A stretch of DNA of 47,019 bases from Candidatus Aenigmatarchaeota archaeon (lineage in GTDB: Archaea; Aenigmatarchaeota; Aenigmatarchaeia; GW2011-AR5), in NCBI GenBank assembly GCA_016184005.1, contig JACPDL010000004.1:78107-125125 (forward strand), written 5' to 3'. Shown one piece after another: positions 29,825 through 39,135 of the stretch; within the stretch, counting starts at the first letter, position 1; every line of letters begins with the position of its first letter. Under the pieces are notes generated by a model. That model had not been told where the DNA came from. It ran no database searches and saw nothing but the letters and a program-made list of their open reading frames with translations. Position numbers and translations under genes: made by a program.

Positions 29825-30502
29825 ATGTTTGTTCTTAACGAGCCTGCAATGGTTGTGAGAGACTATCTGGTAATAGCTGACGTACATATAGGAATAACAA
29901 AAGCGCTGAAGGATGCAGGGGTTATGCTGCCTTCGCAGGTAGAAAAGCTGGCTGGAAAAATAAACGCGCTGAAGCGCGCGTCAGATGCAAGAAACCTGAT
30001 AATCCTTGGAGACTTCAAGCACGAGATACCCAGGATATCGTGGCAGGAAAGGATGGAAATACCGCAGATACTTTCGCTGCTTGCTTTTGAAAAAATAATA
30101 ATAACAAAGGGCAATCACGACGGTAACATAGAAAGAATAGTGAAGGATAAGAGGGTAAAAATAAGAAAGTCCTTTGCTGTCGGCGGCTATATTTTCACCC
30201 ACGGCCACAGGCGGATTAAAGCTGGAAAAAAGACAGTAGTTATGGGTCACAATCATCCGCACGTGAAGTTTGTTGATGACATAGGGACGTCTTATGTGAA
30301 TCCTTGCTGGGTTGTAGGCAGGTCATTGAAGCACCGCCTGGTTCTGGTGCCTGCTTTCAACGAATTGTGCGGTGCAACTGTTGTAAACGGCAAAGATGAG
30401 TTTCTGGGCCCGATAGCAAGGACCATGGACAGGAAGAATGCAAGGGTTTATCTTCTTGATGGCACGTATATCGGCAGAATAAAAAATATAATGGTGAAAT
30501 GA
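29825..30502 (+). CDS. Calcineurin-like metallophosphoesterase
   Basis: This 225-aa two-metal phosphoesterase shows ADVHIG (D-x-H), LGDFKHE, GNHD, THGHR and MGHNHPH in order. It belongs to the archaeal group that stands beside Lhr-type helicases, with a C-terminal extension of about 50 residues (NELCGATVVNGKDEF...). Its stop overlaps the helicase start (ATGATG), so the two are translationally coupled. A role in DNA or RNA repair with the helicase is inferred from this association. Nuclease activity is not shown by sequence alone. Confidence 0.9.
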   Translation: MFVLNEPAMVVRDYLVIADVHIGITKALKDAGVMLPSQVEKLAGKINALKRASDARNLIILGDFKHEIPRISWQERMEIPQILSLLAFEKIIITKGNHDGNIERIVKDKRVKIRKSFAVGGYIFTHGHRRIKAGKKTVVMGHNHPHVKFVDDIGTSYVNPCWVVGRSLKHRLVLVPAFNELCGATVVNGKDEFLGPIARTMDRKNARVYLLDGTYIGRIKNIMVK

Positions 30503-33285
30503 TGGCATTCCAGTTATTTTCAGAAAAATTAAAACATTTGCTGAAGCAGAGGGGATTTAGCGAGCCGACGCTGCCGCAAAAGATGGGAATACCAAGCATA
30601 CTTGAAGGGAAAAATGTACTGATAATCGCGCCAACCGGCTCTGGAAAAACAGAAGTCGCATGCCTGCCTCTGTTTGATTTGATTCATACCAAACAGCTTG
30701 CGCCTATAAGCATGCTTTACATAAATCCTCTGCGCTCTCTGTCACGGGACTTGATGGACAGGCTTGTGTGGTGGGCTGATAAGCTTGACCTGGAAATAGC
30801 CGTGCGCCACGGCGATGTCAGCACGCGTGAACGCGCTGCGCAAGCAGAGATGCCGCCGCATATTCTGATAACAACCCCCGAAACACTTGGAGCAATGCTT
30901 ACCGGCAAAAGGATGCGCGAACACTTGAAAAACGTGAAGTACGTTGTTGTTGACGAGATTCACGAGCTTGTAGAAAGCAAAAGAGGCATACAGATGTCGC
31001 TGCTGCTTGAGCGCTTGCGCGAGTTTGCGGGAGACTTTCAGCGAATAGGGCTTTCAGCCACCGTAGGTTCTCCTGACAGGGTTGCGGCGTTTTTAGGCGG
31101 CAATATAAACATAATCAGGGCAGAGCTTGAAAAAAGATATGAAATAAGCGTCGAGAACCCGAGGCCCGGTATCAAAGACAAAGCGGTATCCGATGACCTG
31201 TTCATAGGGCCTGAAACAACAGCAAGGCTTCGGAGACTTCACGATCTTATAACATCGCATAAAAGCGTTCTGGCGTTCACGAACACCCGCGAAACTGCAG
31301 AGGTTTTGTCATCCAGACTGCGGTCCCTGAACAAGGAGCTGAAGCAGGCGGTGCACCATGGCTCGCTTGCAAAGGAAAAGAGAATAAAAAGCGAGCAGGA
31401 ATTCAAGCAGCGAATCCTGAAATCATTAATAGCAACAAGCAGCCTGGAACTCGGGATTGACATAGGTTCTATAGATCTGGTTGTCCAATACCTGTCGCCG
31501 CGTCAGGTAACGCGCCTGATCCAGCGTGTCGGGAGAAGCGGCCATCGTGTTGGGGAAGTCAGCAGGGGCGTCATATTATCTGGCGCAGAAGACCTCTTTG
31601 AATCTACAGCAATTGCAAACAACGCGATGGAAGGAAGGCTTGAGCAGGTAAAGATGCACAGCATGGCTTTAGATGTCCTGGCTTCACAGATTGTAGGCAT
31701 AGTTTTTGACAAGAACCAGGCAAATCCGGATGAAATATACAGCATAGTGAAAAGGAGCTATCCGTACAAAGATATAGAAAAGAAGGACGTGGAGGAAATA
31801 ATAAAGTTCCTGGAAACATTGCGGATCTTGTGGATAAATCCCGCGGAGGAAAGTTATTCTGTGCGGAGAAGGAGAAGGGCTTTCCCATATTATTTTGAGA
31901 ACCTTTCGACAATACCAATGAAGAAACAATATCGCGTTATTTCTATTATAGAAAACGAACCAATAGGTTTTCTTGACGAGGAATTTGTTGCAGAGCACGG
32001 CCAGCCCGGGGAAAAATTCGTGGTCTCCGGGCGCGCATGGAGGATCATCCAGACAGATGCCCAGAAAGTGATGGTTGAGCCAGTGGAAGACATAGAGTCT
32101 GCAATACCTGCCTGGGAAGGCGAGCTGATCCCGGTGCCGTTCCGCATCGCCCAGGATGTCGGCAGACTGCGCCGGAGAATCCTTCACATGAGCGTGGCCG
32201 AGGCCGGCGAAAAGTACAAGATTAATTCACATGCCGCCGAAGAAATGAAGGAGCTGATGCGCAACCAGTCAAAATTCATGATACCTGACGAGAAGAATTT
32301 CCTTATGGAAACCTACAAAGATTTCATAATAATGCATGCATGCCTGGGTTCGATGGTCAATGACACGCTTGGAAGATATATAGCTGCCATCCTCACAGAA
32401 GAAACCGGCGTCTCTGTCAATGTGAAGGCGGATCCTTACAGAATAATACTGCAGACGGTGGTGAAGCCGGAGAAGATAGTGAAAATATTGCTGTCGGGCG
32501 GCGGGAACGGCGGCATAGAAGAAACCCTCACACGCGCCATAGAGCGTTCAACGCTTTTCAAGTACAGGTTCATTCATGTTGCAAGGCGCTTTGGCATCAT
32601 ATCCAAGCAGGCGGATTATGACAGGATAAACATGAGTAAAATAATCATGCAATATGCAAACACGCCGTGCTACAAGGAAACGCTGAGAGAGATATTCCTC
32701 GACAAGATGGATATCCCCCAGGCGGAAACGGTGCTTCAGGCAATAGCAAAGAACGAGATAACAATAAAGATCATGGGGGGCTTGAGCCCGCTCGGTGAAC
32801 TTGGAATTGCACACCAGTTCGGCGATGTCCTGAAGCCGCGGACGCCTGAAAAGGAAATATTCAACGCCTTCAGGAGGCGCCTCATGCTGACAAGAGTGCG
32901 GATACTCTGCATGAACTGCGGTGACTATAACCTGATAAGGACGGTAAAAGACATGGAAGACCAGCCTGAATGCCCTAAATGCAATTCAAGGTTAATAGCA
33001 GTCGTACGTAAAGGACAGACAAATTCCATTGAACTGGTAAAGAAAAAACTAAGAAAAAAGGAGCTGACTGGAGATGAAATGCGCGAGTTCCAGACAATCC
33101 GAAGAAGTGCTGACCTTGTTATTGTCTATGGCAAGCGCGCTGTTATTGTTTTGGCTGGACATGGCGTAGGTCCACAAACTGCAGCTCGAATTTTAGCTAA
33201 TTTGCAACCAACCAAAGAAAAGCTTCTCAGAGATGTACTAGAAGCTGAAAAACAATTCGTAAAAACTAAGAAATTTTGGAAATAA
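30499..33285 (+). CDS. lhr: Lhr-like superfamily 2 helicase
   Basis: The 928-aa helicase has the Lhr core order: Walker A APTGSGKTE (44-52), TPETLGAML, DEIHEL, LSATVG, then the second RecA domain with LATSSLELGIDIG and QRVGRSGHRVGE. A winged-helix and Lhr-specific region follows. At the C-terminus is a zinc ribbon (CMNCGDYN...CPKC) and a tail. Archaeal Lhr unwinds forked DNA and RNA hybrids 3' to 5' and is linked to replication-coupled repair. It is coupled to the metallophosphoesterase gene. PolX follows 64 nt later. Confidence 0.94.
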   Translation: MMAFQLFSEKLKHLLKQRGFSEPTLPQKMGIPSILEGKNVLIIAPTGSGKTEVACLPLFDLIHTKQLAPISMLYINPLRSLSRDLMDRLVWWADKLDLEIAVRHGDVSTRERAAQAEMPPHILITTPETLGAMLTGKRMREHLKNVKYVVVDEIHELVESKRGIQMSLLLERLREFAGDFQRIGLSATVGSPDRVAAFLGGNINIIRAELEKRYEISVENPRPGIKDKAVSDDLFIGPETTARLRRLHDLITSHKSVLAFTNTRETAEVLSSRLRSLNKELKQAVHHGSLAKEKRIKSEQEFKQRILKSLIATSSLELGIDIGSIDLVVQYLSPRQVTRLIQRVGRSGHRVGEVSRGVILSGAEDLFESTAIANNAMEGRLEQVKMHSMALDVLASQIVGIVFDKNQANPDEIYSIVKRSYPYKDIEKKDVEEIIKFLETLRILWINPAEESYSVRRRRRAFPYYFENLSTIPMKKQYRVISIIENEPIGFLDEEFVAEHGQPGEKFVVSGRAWRIIQTDAQKVMVEPVEDIESAIPAWEGELIPVPFRIAQDVGRLRRRILHMSVAEAGEKYKINSHAAEEMKELMRNQSKFMIPDEKNFLMETYKDFIIMHACLGSMVNDTLGRYIAAILTEETGVSVNVKADPYRIILQTVVKPEKIVKILLSGGGNGGIEETLTRAIERSTLFKYRFIHVARRFGIISKQADYDRINMSKIIMQYANTPCYKETLREIFLDKMDIPQAETVLQAIAKNEITIKIMGGLSPLGELGIAHQFGDVLKPRTPEKEIFNAFRRRLMLTRVRILCMNCGDYNLIRTVKDMEDQPECPKCNSRLIAVVRKGQTNSIELVKKKLRKKELTGDEMREFQTIRRSADLVIVYGKRAVIVLAGHGVGPQTAARILANLQPTKEKLLRDVLEAEKQFVKTKKFWK

Positions 33286-33349
33286 GAGCCCGATTTCTCT
33301 GCACCCTCTTCCTTTTAGAAGAAAAAAGAACAACTATTTGCTGATAGCA

Positions 33350-35065
33350 ATGAAAAACCAGGAACTTGCCCGGATTTTTCGCCACATCGCGCTCTACTTG
33401 GAGATGGATAATGAAATAATTTTCAAGATTAGGGCTTACGAGAACGCGGCAAATTCTCTGGAATCGCTTCCGGAAGACATTGAGAACATTTACAAAAAAG
33501 GCGGCGTCAAAGCCCTGGAGGATGTGCAGGGCGTTGGCAGGGGCATAGCAGAGAAGATAGAGGAATACCTGAAGACCGGAAAGATAAAACACTATGAAGA
33601 AATGAAAAAGCGGGTGCCGGTCGATATAGACTCTTTGTCCGCAGTCGAAGGCTTGGGGCCTAAAAAGATACTTATCCTTTACAAAAAACTGAAGATAAAA
33701 AATCTCAAGGACTTGGAAAACTCTGCACAAGCAGGGAAGATAAGGAAGCTGGCGGGGTTTGGCGCAAAAACAGAAGAAAATATTCTCAAAGGCATTGGCT
33801 TCGCAAAGACGAGCAACGAAAGGTTTCCTATTGGCGTTGTTCTTCCTGTCGCCGTCGAGATAGAAAAGCGCCTGCAGTCACTGCCTTATGTAAAGCGCGC
33901 CATTGTCGCAGGTTCCATTAGAAGGCGGAAGGAAACAATAGGCGACGCAGATTTTCTTGTTGTCTCGGAACAGCCAAAGAAAGTGATGGATTATTTTGTC
34001 TCGATGCCGGATATTGCGCGTGTCTATGGCAGGGGTGAAACAAAATCGATGATCAAGCTCAAGAACGGGCTTGACGCTGATCTGCGCGTCGTGCCTGAAA
34101 GAAGCCTGGGCGCGGCTTTGAATTATTTCACGGGGAGCAAGGAGCACAACGTTGCCTTGCGCACAATAGCAATAAAAAAGGGGATGAAACTTAACGAGTA
34201 CGGCTTGTTCAGGGGCCCGAGGTTTACTGCCGGCAAAGACGAAGAGGAGTTGTACAAGGCCCTGGGCCTGCATTACATCGAACCTGAAATCCGCGAGAAT
34301 ACAGGAGAGATAGAAGCTTCCCGGAAAAACACTCTTCCCAATTTAATAAGCTGCGATGATCTCAAAGGAGACCTGCAGGTGCAAACAGCATGGACAGACG
34401 GCGCAAACAGCATTGAAGAAATGGCTGTTGCAGCGAAACAGCACGGACTTTCTTACATAGTGATAACAGACCACACAAAATCGCTGGCAGTAGCCGGCGG
34501 CTTGGACGAGAAAAGACTGGCGCAGCAATCAAAGGAGATAGACAGGCTCAACGGCAGGCTGGACGGCATAACGGTGCTGAAGGGCGCGGAAGTGAACATA
34601 ATGAAAGACGGGTCGCTCGACATAGACAACCCGGCTCTCCGAGAGCTGGATGTTGTCGGCTTTGCAGTGCATTCGCTTTTCAAGATGCCAAAAAAAGAAA
34701 TGACCGAACGGATAATCAGGGCGATGAACAACGAGCATGCAGATATTTTATTCCATCCAACCGGCAGGGAGATTGGCAAGCGCCCGCCTTTCGACATAGG
34801 CATTGAAAAGATAATTGATGCTGCAAAGGAAACAGGCACTGTGCTGGAGATAGACGCCTATCCTAGCCGCTTGGATCTGAAGGACGAGCACATAAGGCTC
34901 GCAATTAAGAATGGCGTGAAGCTCTCGATCGACAGCGACGCGCACAACAAAAACCATTTTCGCTTCCTGGAATTCGGCATCGCCCAGGCGCGCCGCGGCT
35001 GGGCTGAGAAGAAAGACATAATCAATGCCTGGCCCCTCGGCAAGATGAAGAAGATGCTGAAATAG
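33350..35065 (+). CDS. polX: Family X DNA polymerase with PHP domain
   Basis: This 571-aa protein has N-terminal helix-hairpin-helix motifs (VQGVGRGIAEKI, VEGLGPKKI), the polymerase palm with GSIRRRKETIGDADFLV and LDADLRV (three Asp ligands), and a C-terminal PHP domain (about 335-565). The PHP motif reads DLQVQTAWTDG: the second metal-binding His of HxH is Gln. Some PolX have Gln in the first place only. The remaining PHP ligands (DH, E, HS, HP, DAH) are present. Gap-filling repair is the expected role. Confidence 0.93.
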   Translation: MKNQELARIFRHIALYLEMDNEIIFKIRAYENAANSLESLPEDIENIYKKGGVKALEDVQGVGRGIAEKIEEYLKTGKIKHYEEMKKRVPVDIDSLSAVEGLGPKKILILYKKLKIKNLKDLENSAQAGKIRKLAGFGAKTEENILKGIGFAKTSNERFPIGVVLPVAVEIEKRLQSLPYVKRAIVAGSIRRRKETIGDADFLVVSEQPKKVMDYFVSMPDIARVYGRGETKSMIKLKNGLDADLRVVPERSLGAALNYFTGSKEHNVALRTIAIKKGMKLNEYGLFRGPRFTAGKDEEELYKALGLHYIEPEIRENTGEIEASRKNTLPNLISCDDLKGDLQVQTAWTDGANSIEEMAVAAKQHGLSYIVITDHTKSLAVAGGLDEKRLAQQSKEIDRLNGRLDGITVLKGAEVNIMKDGSLDIDNPALRELDVVGFAVHSLFKMPKKEMTERIIRAMNNEHADILFHPTGREIGKRPPFDIGIEKIIDAAKETGTVLEIDAYPSRLDLKDEHIRLAIKNGVKLSIDSDAHNKNHFRFLEFGIAQARRGWAEKKDIINAWPLGKMKKMLK

Positions 35066-35134
35066 GTAATTAGTTAGTAATGTTTTCGTAATGTCTTCTA
35101 ATTAATAAATAGTTTGGGTTGGATAGAAAGATCG

Positions 35135-36151
35135 ATGAGAAATTTTTCTGACAGATTGATTGACGAAATTGACAAATATGACAATCCCTCTTGTGTTGGC
35201 CTTGATCCGCGCATTGACGAGATTCCAACCTTTTTGGCAGAAGCGGCTATGAAAGAATGCGATGTGAAGCCGGGAGAAAGTAGCAATGCTGCCTGGGCAG
35301 CTTCTGCAAGGGCAATAGAAATGTTTAATGAAAGGCTAATAGACTCAACTCATGACCTTGTCCCTGGCTATAAATTGCAGTGGGCTTTTTACGAACCTTT
35401 CAAAGAGCATGGTGTAAGGGCTTTCGAGAAGACGGCAAATTATGCAAAGTCCAAAGGAAAGATAGTGATTGGTGACGGCAAAAGAAACGACATAGCGGAT
35501 ACCGCCGAGGCATATGCGGACGCGCATCTGGGTGTTGTTGGTCTCGTGACTGGTGTTTATGTGTCCGGTCTTAATGAAGATGCGTTGACTGTTACTCCTT
35601 ACCTGGGATCTGACGGATTGAGGCCTTTCATAGACGTCTGTAAAAGATTTGGAAAGGGAATATTTGTCTTGACAAAGACATCTAACAATTCTGGAGTTGA
35701 AATCCAGGACCTGATGCTTGCTGAAAATCATGGCGGTAGGAGAGTTTTTGAACAAGTCGCGCTTAAGGCAGAAATATTAGGCCGTGATCTTCTAGGCAAA
35801 CGCGGGTATTCAAGCGTTGGAATTGTTGTCGGTGCAACTGGAAATACTCCTGAGGAATTAAGACAGCAGGCAAAGAGAATCAGAGAACTAAATCCTTTCG
35901 CAATAACCCTTGTACCAGCTTATGGCCAGCAAGGAGGAACTGCAAAAGATACTGTCCCCGCTTTTACTGGCGAAGGGTATGGTGCCATAGTCAATAATTC
36001 TAGGGGAATCATGTTCGCTTATCAGAGAGAGCCGTACAAAGACAAATATAGGCCGGAAGAATTTGAAAAGGCTTCACGAGATGCTGCGCTTGCCATGAAA
36101 GATGATATGAGAAATACTTTGAAAGCGTCTGGATTTAGGAGATGGGTTTAA
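35135..36151 (+). CDS. pyrF: Orotidine 5'-phosphate decarboxylase, type 2
   Basis: This 338-aa enzyme of pyrimidine synthesis converts OMP to UMP. The catalytic motif is GDGKRNDIADTAEAYADA (about 114-131), in the D-x-K-R-x-D form of type 2 (longer) enzymes, not the short archaeal form. The N-terminus CVGLDPRID and C-terminal VPAYGQQGGTAKD plus VNNSRGI agree. The ATG at 35135 is chosen over a TTG at 35114. It overlaps the phosphoribosyltransferase-like gene (TAATG). Confidence 0.9.
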   Translation: MRNFSDRLIDEIDKYDNPSCVGLDPRIDEIPTFLAEAAMKECDVKPGESSNAAWAASARAIEMFNERLIDSTHDLVPGYKLQWAFYEPFKEHGVRAFEKTANYAKSKGKIVIGDGKRNDIADTAEAYADAHLGVVGLVTGVYVSGLNEDALTVTPYLGSDGLRPFIDVCKRFGKGIFVLTKTSNNSGVEIQDLMLAENHGGRRVFEQVALKAEILGRDLLGKRGYSSVGIVVGATGNTPEELRQQAKRIRELNPFAITLVPAYGQQGGTAKDTVPAFTGEGYGAIVNNSRGIMFAYQREPYKDKYRPEEFEKASRDAALAMKDDMRNTLKASGFRRWV

Positions 36152-36843
36152 TGGTTTTCGATCAACAGGCGTATGGGGAATTTCTTGTTTCTAACCGTGT
36201 TGTAGGCCTCTTAGAAGATCCGATTGTACTGAGATCCGGTGGTTTAAGTTATTGGTATGCAAATTTCCGCACTCTGTTGGGTGATTTGAAAAACGTTGAC
36301 AGAGCCGCAAGATTTATATACGACTTTCTGGAAGATAGAAAAGTTAAACCTACAAATGCTTTTGCTGTCCCTGAAGGGCCGAGAGAATTTGCAAGCGCCG
36401 TGAATAGATTATTAAGGGATGCGGGCGACGGGCAAGATTTAATTGTTTCAGCAACAAGTCTTCGTGCAGGATATAAAAGTCACGGGAGTCCTCTTGACAG
36501 GTATTCTGTAGGGCCTTTGTCGCCGTCAATGAAGCCGGTGTTAATAGAAGATGTGAGCACGACAGGCAATTCATCTACAGAATATGTTATGAACTTGCAA
36601 GAACAGGGCATACCGATACTGCTCCTTTTATCGATGTTGAACCGACAGGAAAGAAGGAAAGACGGCAAAACAGTCAAACAGCTTGTTGAAGATAACTATG
36701 GAGTAACATATGCTGCCATGGCAGCGGCCGAAACAGTATTACCAGTAGCAGTAGATATGTTAAAGCCCGGCGAAAGAATTTTGAAAGGTCTCAGGGAAGA
36801 ATTCAGAGACCGCGAAAGATACATAGCAGAAATCCGTATATGA
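36151..36843 (+). CDS. pyrE: Orotate phosphoribosyltransferase-like protein
   Basis: The 230-aa type I phosphoribosyltransferase has the PRPP loop VLIEDVSTTGNSS (about 132-144). VLRSGGLSYWYANFRTLL at the N-terminus fits OPRTase, where F.L.SG..S..Y.D is usual. Between them lies FAVPEGPREFASAVNRLL. ATG 36151 lies in the PyrF stop (TAATG); a start at 36142 is possible. Together with PyrF it would make UMP from orotate. Confidence 0.85.
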   Translation: MVFDQQAYGEFLVSNRVVGLLEDPIVLRSGGLSYWYANFRTLLGDLKNVDRAARFIYDFLEDRKVKPTNAFAVPEGPREFASAVNRLLRDAGDGQDLIVSATSLRAGYKSHGSPLDRYSVGPLSPSMKPVLIEDVSTTGNSSTEYVMNLQEQGIPILLLLSMLNRQERRKDGKTVKQLVEDNYGVTYAAMAAAETVLPVAVDMLKPGERILKGLREEFRDRERYIAEIRI

Positions 36844-36874
36844 CAAATTTAAAGATTATTTCTTAACGTAGCTT

Positions 36875-37546
36875 ATGCCAAAAAGATTCGACCTTGTTAT
36901 CTTTGACGCAGACGGCACGCTGGTTGACAACAGGCATGCCATCCGGTCAAATTTTAATTACGCGCGGCAGGCGCATGGCTATCCGCCTTTGCCGGAAAGC
37001 GAAATAGACGCCATGATAGGCACGCCGCTAGTAGAGATGTACGAGAGAACACTGCCAGAATCTGCCCGTCACATTGCGCCGCAAATGGCCAAAATGCATG
37101 CTGAACGCTACCTTACTAATTGCGATAAAGGTGCTGTAATCCTGGACGGCGCCGCTTCAACATTGGAATATCTGCGGCAGAACGGATTCAGGTCGGCGGT
37201 GGCTACTACAAAGTCGACTGGTGGCGTGCGGCATCTCTTCCAAAAAATAGGGCTTTATGATAGTTTTGACATGGTGGTTGGCGTGCAGGACGGTATAAAA
37301 CCGAAGCCTCATCCTGACATGATTCACTATATCTTGGAGCAGCTGCAAACCGTAAAAGAAAGGGCTGTATTTGTCGGTGACACGCCGACAGACATTGAAA
37401 CGGCAAGAAACGCCGGGATACAGATAATTGTTGTAACAACCGGAGTAAAATTAGGCTTCGCGGATTTCAGGGAAATACGCGCTTTGCAGCCCGATCTTAT
37501 AGTTCCATCTTTGCCTGACGTGGTTGATTATCTTTACACAGAATGA
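36875..37546 (+). CDS. HAD-superfamily phosphatase, phosphoglycolate-type
   Basis: The 223-aa hydrolase has the four HAD motifs: DADGTLVDN (about 10-18), the Thr of ATTKSTGG (about 110), the Lys in KPKPHPD (about 147) and GDTPTDIETA (about 165-174). A helical C1 cap lies between motifs I and II. This pattern is that of phosphoglycolate or nucleotide phosphatases (Gph/PpaX-like). It follows pyrE by 31 nt with a possible promoter (AAATTTAAAG) between. Confidence 0.88.
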   Translation: MPKRFDLVIFDADGTLVDNRHAIRSNFNYARQAHGYPPLPESEIDAMIGTPLVEMYERTLPESARHIAPQMAKMHAERYLTNCDKGAVILDGAASTLEYLRQNGFRSAVATTKSTGGVRHLFQKIGLYDSFDMVVGVQDGIKPKPHPDMIHYILEQLQTVKERAVFVGDTPTDIETARNAGIQIIVVTTGVKLGFADFREIRALQPDLIVPSLPDVVDYLYTE

Positions 37547-37582
37547 GATTATAATTTAAGCCTAATTCTTTATTGTATTCTG

Positions 37583-38473
37583 ATGTATTCACCTGAAGAA
37601 CTCGAAAAAGCCAGGCAGGCTGGCCGCGTCACCGCTGAGGTTCTTGAAGCAGCAATGAGTCTCGTGAAGCCCGGCGCGAAGCTGCTTGACATAGCCGAGA
37701 GAATAGAAGCAATGATGCGCGAGAAAGGGGCCGAGCCCGCCTTTCCGGCAAATCTTTCCTTGAACAGCACGGCTGCGCATTACACGCCGCCGAAGAACGA
37801 TGCAACGATAGTGCAGGAAAATGATATTATCAAGATAGATATAGGCGCCCACATAGACGGCTATGCGGGCGACACAGCAGTAACCATCTGCTTCAACAAG
37901 GATTACGGGAAGATGACAGAAGCTTCGCAGCGCGCGCTGGAAGAAGCGATAAAGGAGTGCAAGCCGGAAGCGAGGCTCAGCGATCTTTCGGATGCAATTG
38001 AGAATACAATAACGAGCTATGGCTACAAGCCTGTAAGCAACCTGACTGGCCATGGCATCGAACGCTATCACCTGCATGCTGACCCGCAGGTGCCGAATGT
38101 GAAGACTGCAACGAATTACAGGCTGCAGGAGAATCAGGTTATTGCCATAGAGCCGTTTGCAACCGACGGCGCAGGGCGCATAAAGGAAGCTGAGCAGGTT
38201 TTTATTTACATGCTCCTGAAGCCTGCAGCTGTAAGGAATCCTGACGCCAGAAAGATTCTTGATTTTGCGCAACAATTCAACGGCCTGCCCTTCGCTGAGC
38301 GCTGGCTGCCCGTAGACTCTCAAATAAAGCTGAGGATAGCGATGAAAGAATTGCGCGAGCGCAATGCGATATATAATTACGCAGTGCTTAAGGAAATCGG
38401 GGGTGGAATGGTCTCCCAGTCCGAGCATACGGTGATCATACAGGATCCGCCGATAGTCACGACAAGGATCTAA
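37583..38473 (+). CDS. map: Methionine aminopeptidase, type II
   Basis: The 296-aa enzyme removes the initiator methionine. The dinuclear metal ligands are visible: Asp86, Asp97, His157, Glu190 and Glu281, in IDIGAHIDGYAGDTAV, LTGHGIERYHLHADP, IEPFATDG and SQSEHTVII. His66 (AAHYTP) is the substrate His. A helical insert near 210-265 defines type II archaeal/eukaryotic enzymes. The length is as expected (about 295). Confidence 0.96.
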   Translation: MYSPEELEKARQAGRVTAEVLEAAMSLVKPGAKLLDIAERIEAMMREKGAEPAFPANLSLNSTAAHYTPPKNDATIVQENDIIKIDIGAHIDGYAGDTAVTICFNKDYGKMTEASQRALEEAIKECKPEARLSDLSDAIENTITSYGYKPVSNLTGHGIERYHLHADPQVPNVKTATNYRLQENQVIAIEPFATDGAGRIKEAEQVFIYMLLKPAAVRNPDARKILDFAQQFNGLPFAERWLPVDSQIKLRIAMKELRERNAIYNYAVLKEIGGGMVSQSEHTVIIQDPPIVTTRI

Positions 38474-38534
38474 GTTTGAGTTCTTGGCCGCAGATAACAA
38501 TATAAAAGCTTCCGACACACTGTTAAAATGATAG

Positions 38535-39083
38535 ATGGTGCGTATGATACTGATAATTGACAACGGCAAAGGGGTGCAGGAAATATCTGCATTCTTGAGG
38601 GCGAAAAACTCTGTAGTGAAGCCGAACCAGATAACTGCAAAGGCTGCAGGCTACATAATTTCTGACGGCAAGCTCAGCAAGGACTCGCAAAAAATTATAG
38701 CAGACCTGCTGAAAAAAACGGACAAGCCCGTGCTGGGCATAGGCCTTGGTCATGCATACGTTGCTGCGGCCTTCGGTGCAGCAATCAAGGAAAACAAGAA
38801 ACCTCATAGGCAAGACAGCGTTGCAATAAAGAAGCCGTGCCCGCTGCTTCTGGATCTCAAGAGGGTTTTCACGGTCATGGACGAGTGCAACTACATATTC
38901 GAAGAACTTCCAGAAAACTTTTCTGTTGCCGGCTCGTCATCAAAGCACGAATTTGAAGTCATACAACACATGGAAAGCCCTTTCTTCGGCGTGCACTTCA
39001 ATCCGGAGCTTGGCATGGAAGGCAGAAAAGTCCTGGATAACTTCGCCCACTTCATCAAGATGTGGGAGACGTACCACAAATAA
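38535..39083 (+). CDS. GuaA-type class I glutamine amidotransferase without its catalytic triad
   Basis: The 182-aa protein follows the separate GMP synthase glutaminase subunit (GuaAA): ILIIDNG start, GIGLGH and GVHFNPE. The nucleophile Cys of the GICLGHQ pattern is Gly70, and the catalytic His of GVQFHPE is Asn157. The Glu (159) remains. It is therefore unlikely to hydrolyse glutamine but keeps the fold. Met4 (38544) is an alternative start. A TATA box ATATAAAAG stands at about 38500. It may be a regulatory pseudo-enzyme. Confidence 0.75.
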   Translation: MVRMILIIDNGKGVQEISAFLRAKNSVVKPNQITAKAAGYIISDGKLSKDSQKIIADLLKKTDKPVLGIGLGHAYVAAAFGAAIKENKKPHRQDSVAIKKPCPLLLDLKRVFTVMDECNYIFEELPENFSVAGSSSKHEFEVIQHMESPFFGVHFNPELGMEGRKVLDNFAHFIKMWETYHK

Positions 39084-39135
39084 GAAGAGAACAAATCTAC
39101 GGTTTTTCTCTTTCTAATCTCTTTTCCCTTTAAAA

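Noticed and set aside
37589-38569. Long 326-codon open frame on the minus strand across the MetAP gene
   Set aside because: It is antisense to a complete methionine aminopeptidase with all metal ligands; its translation has no recognisable domain.
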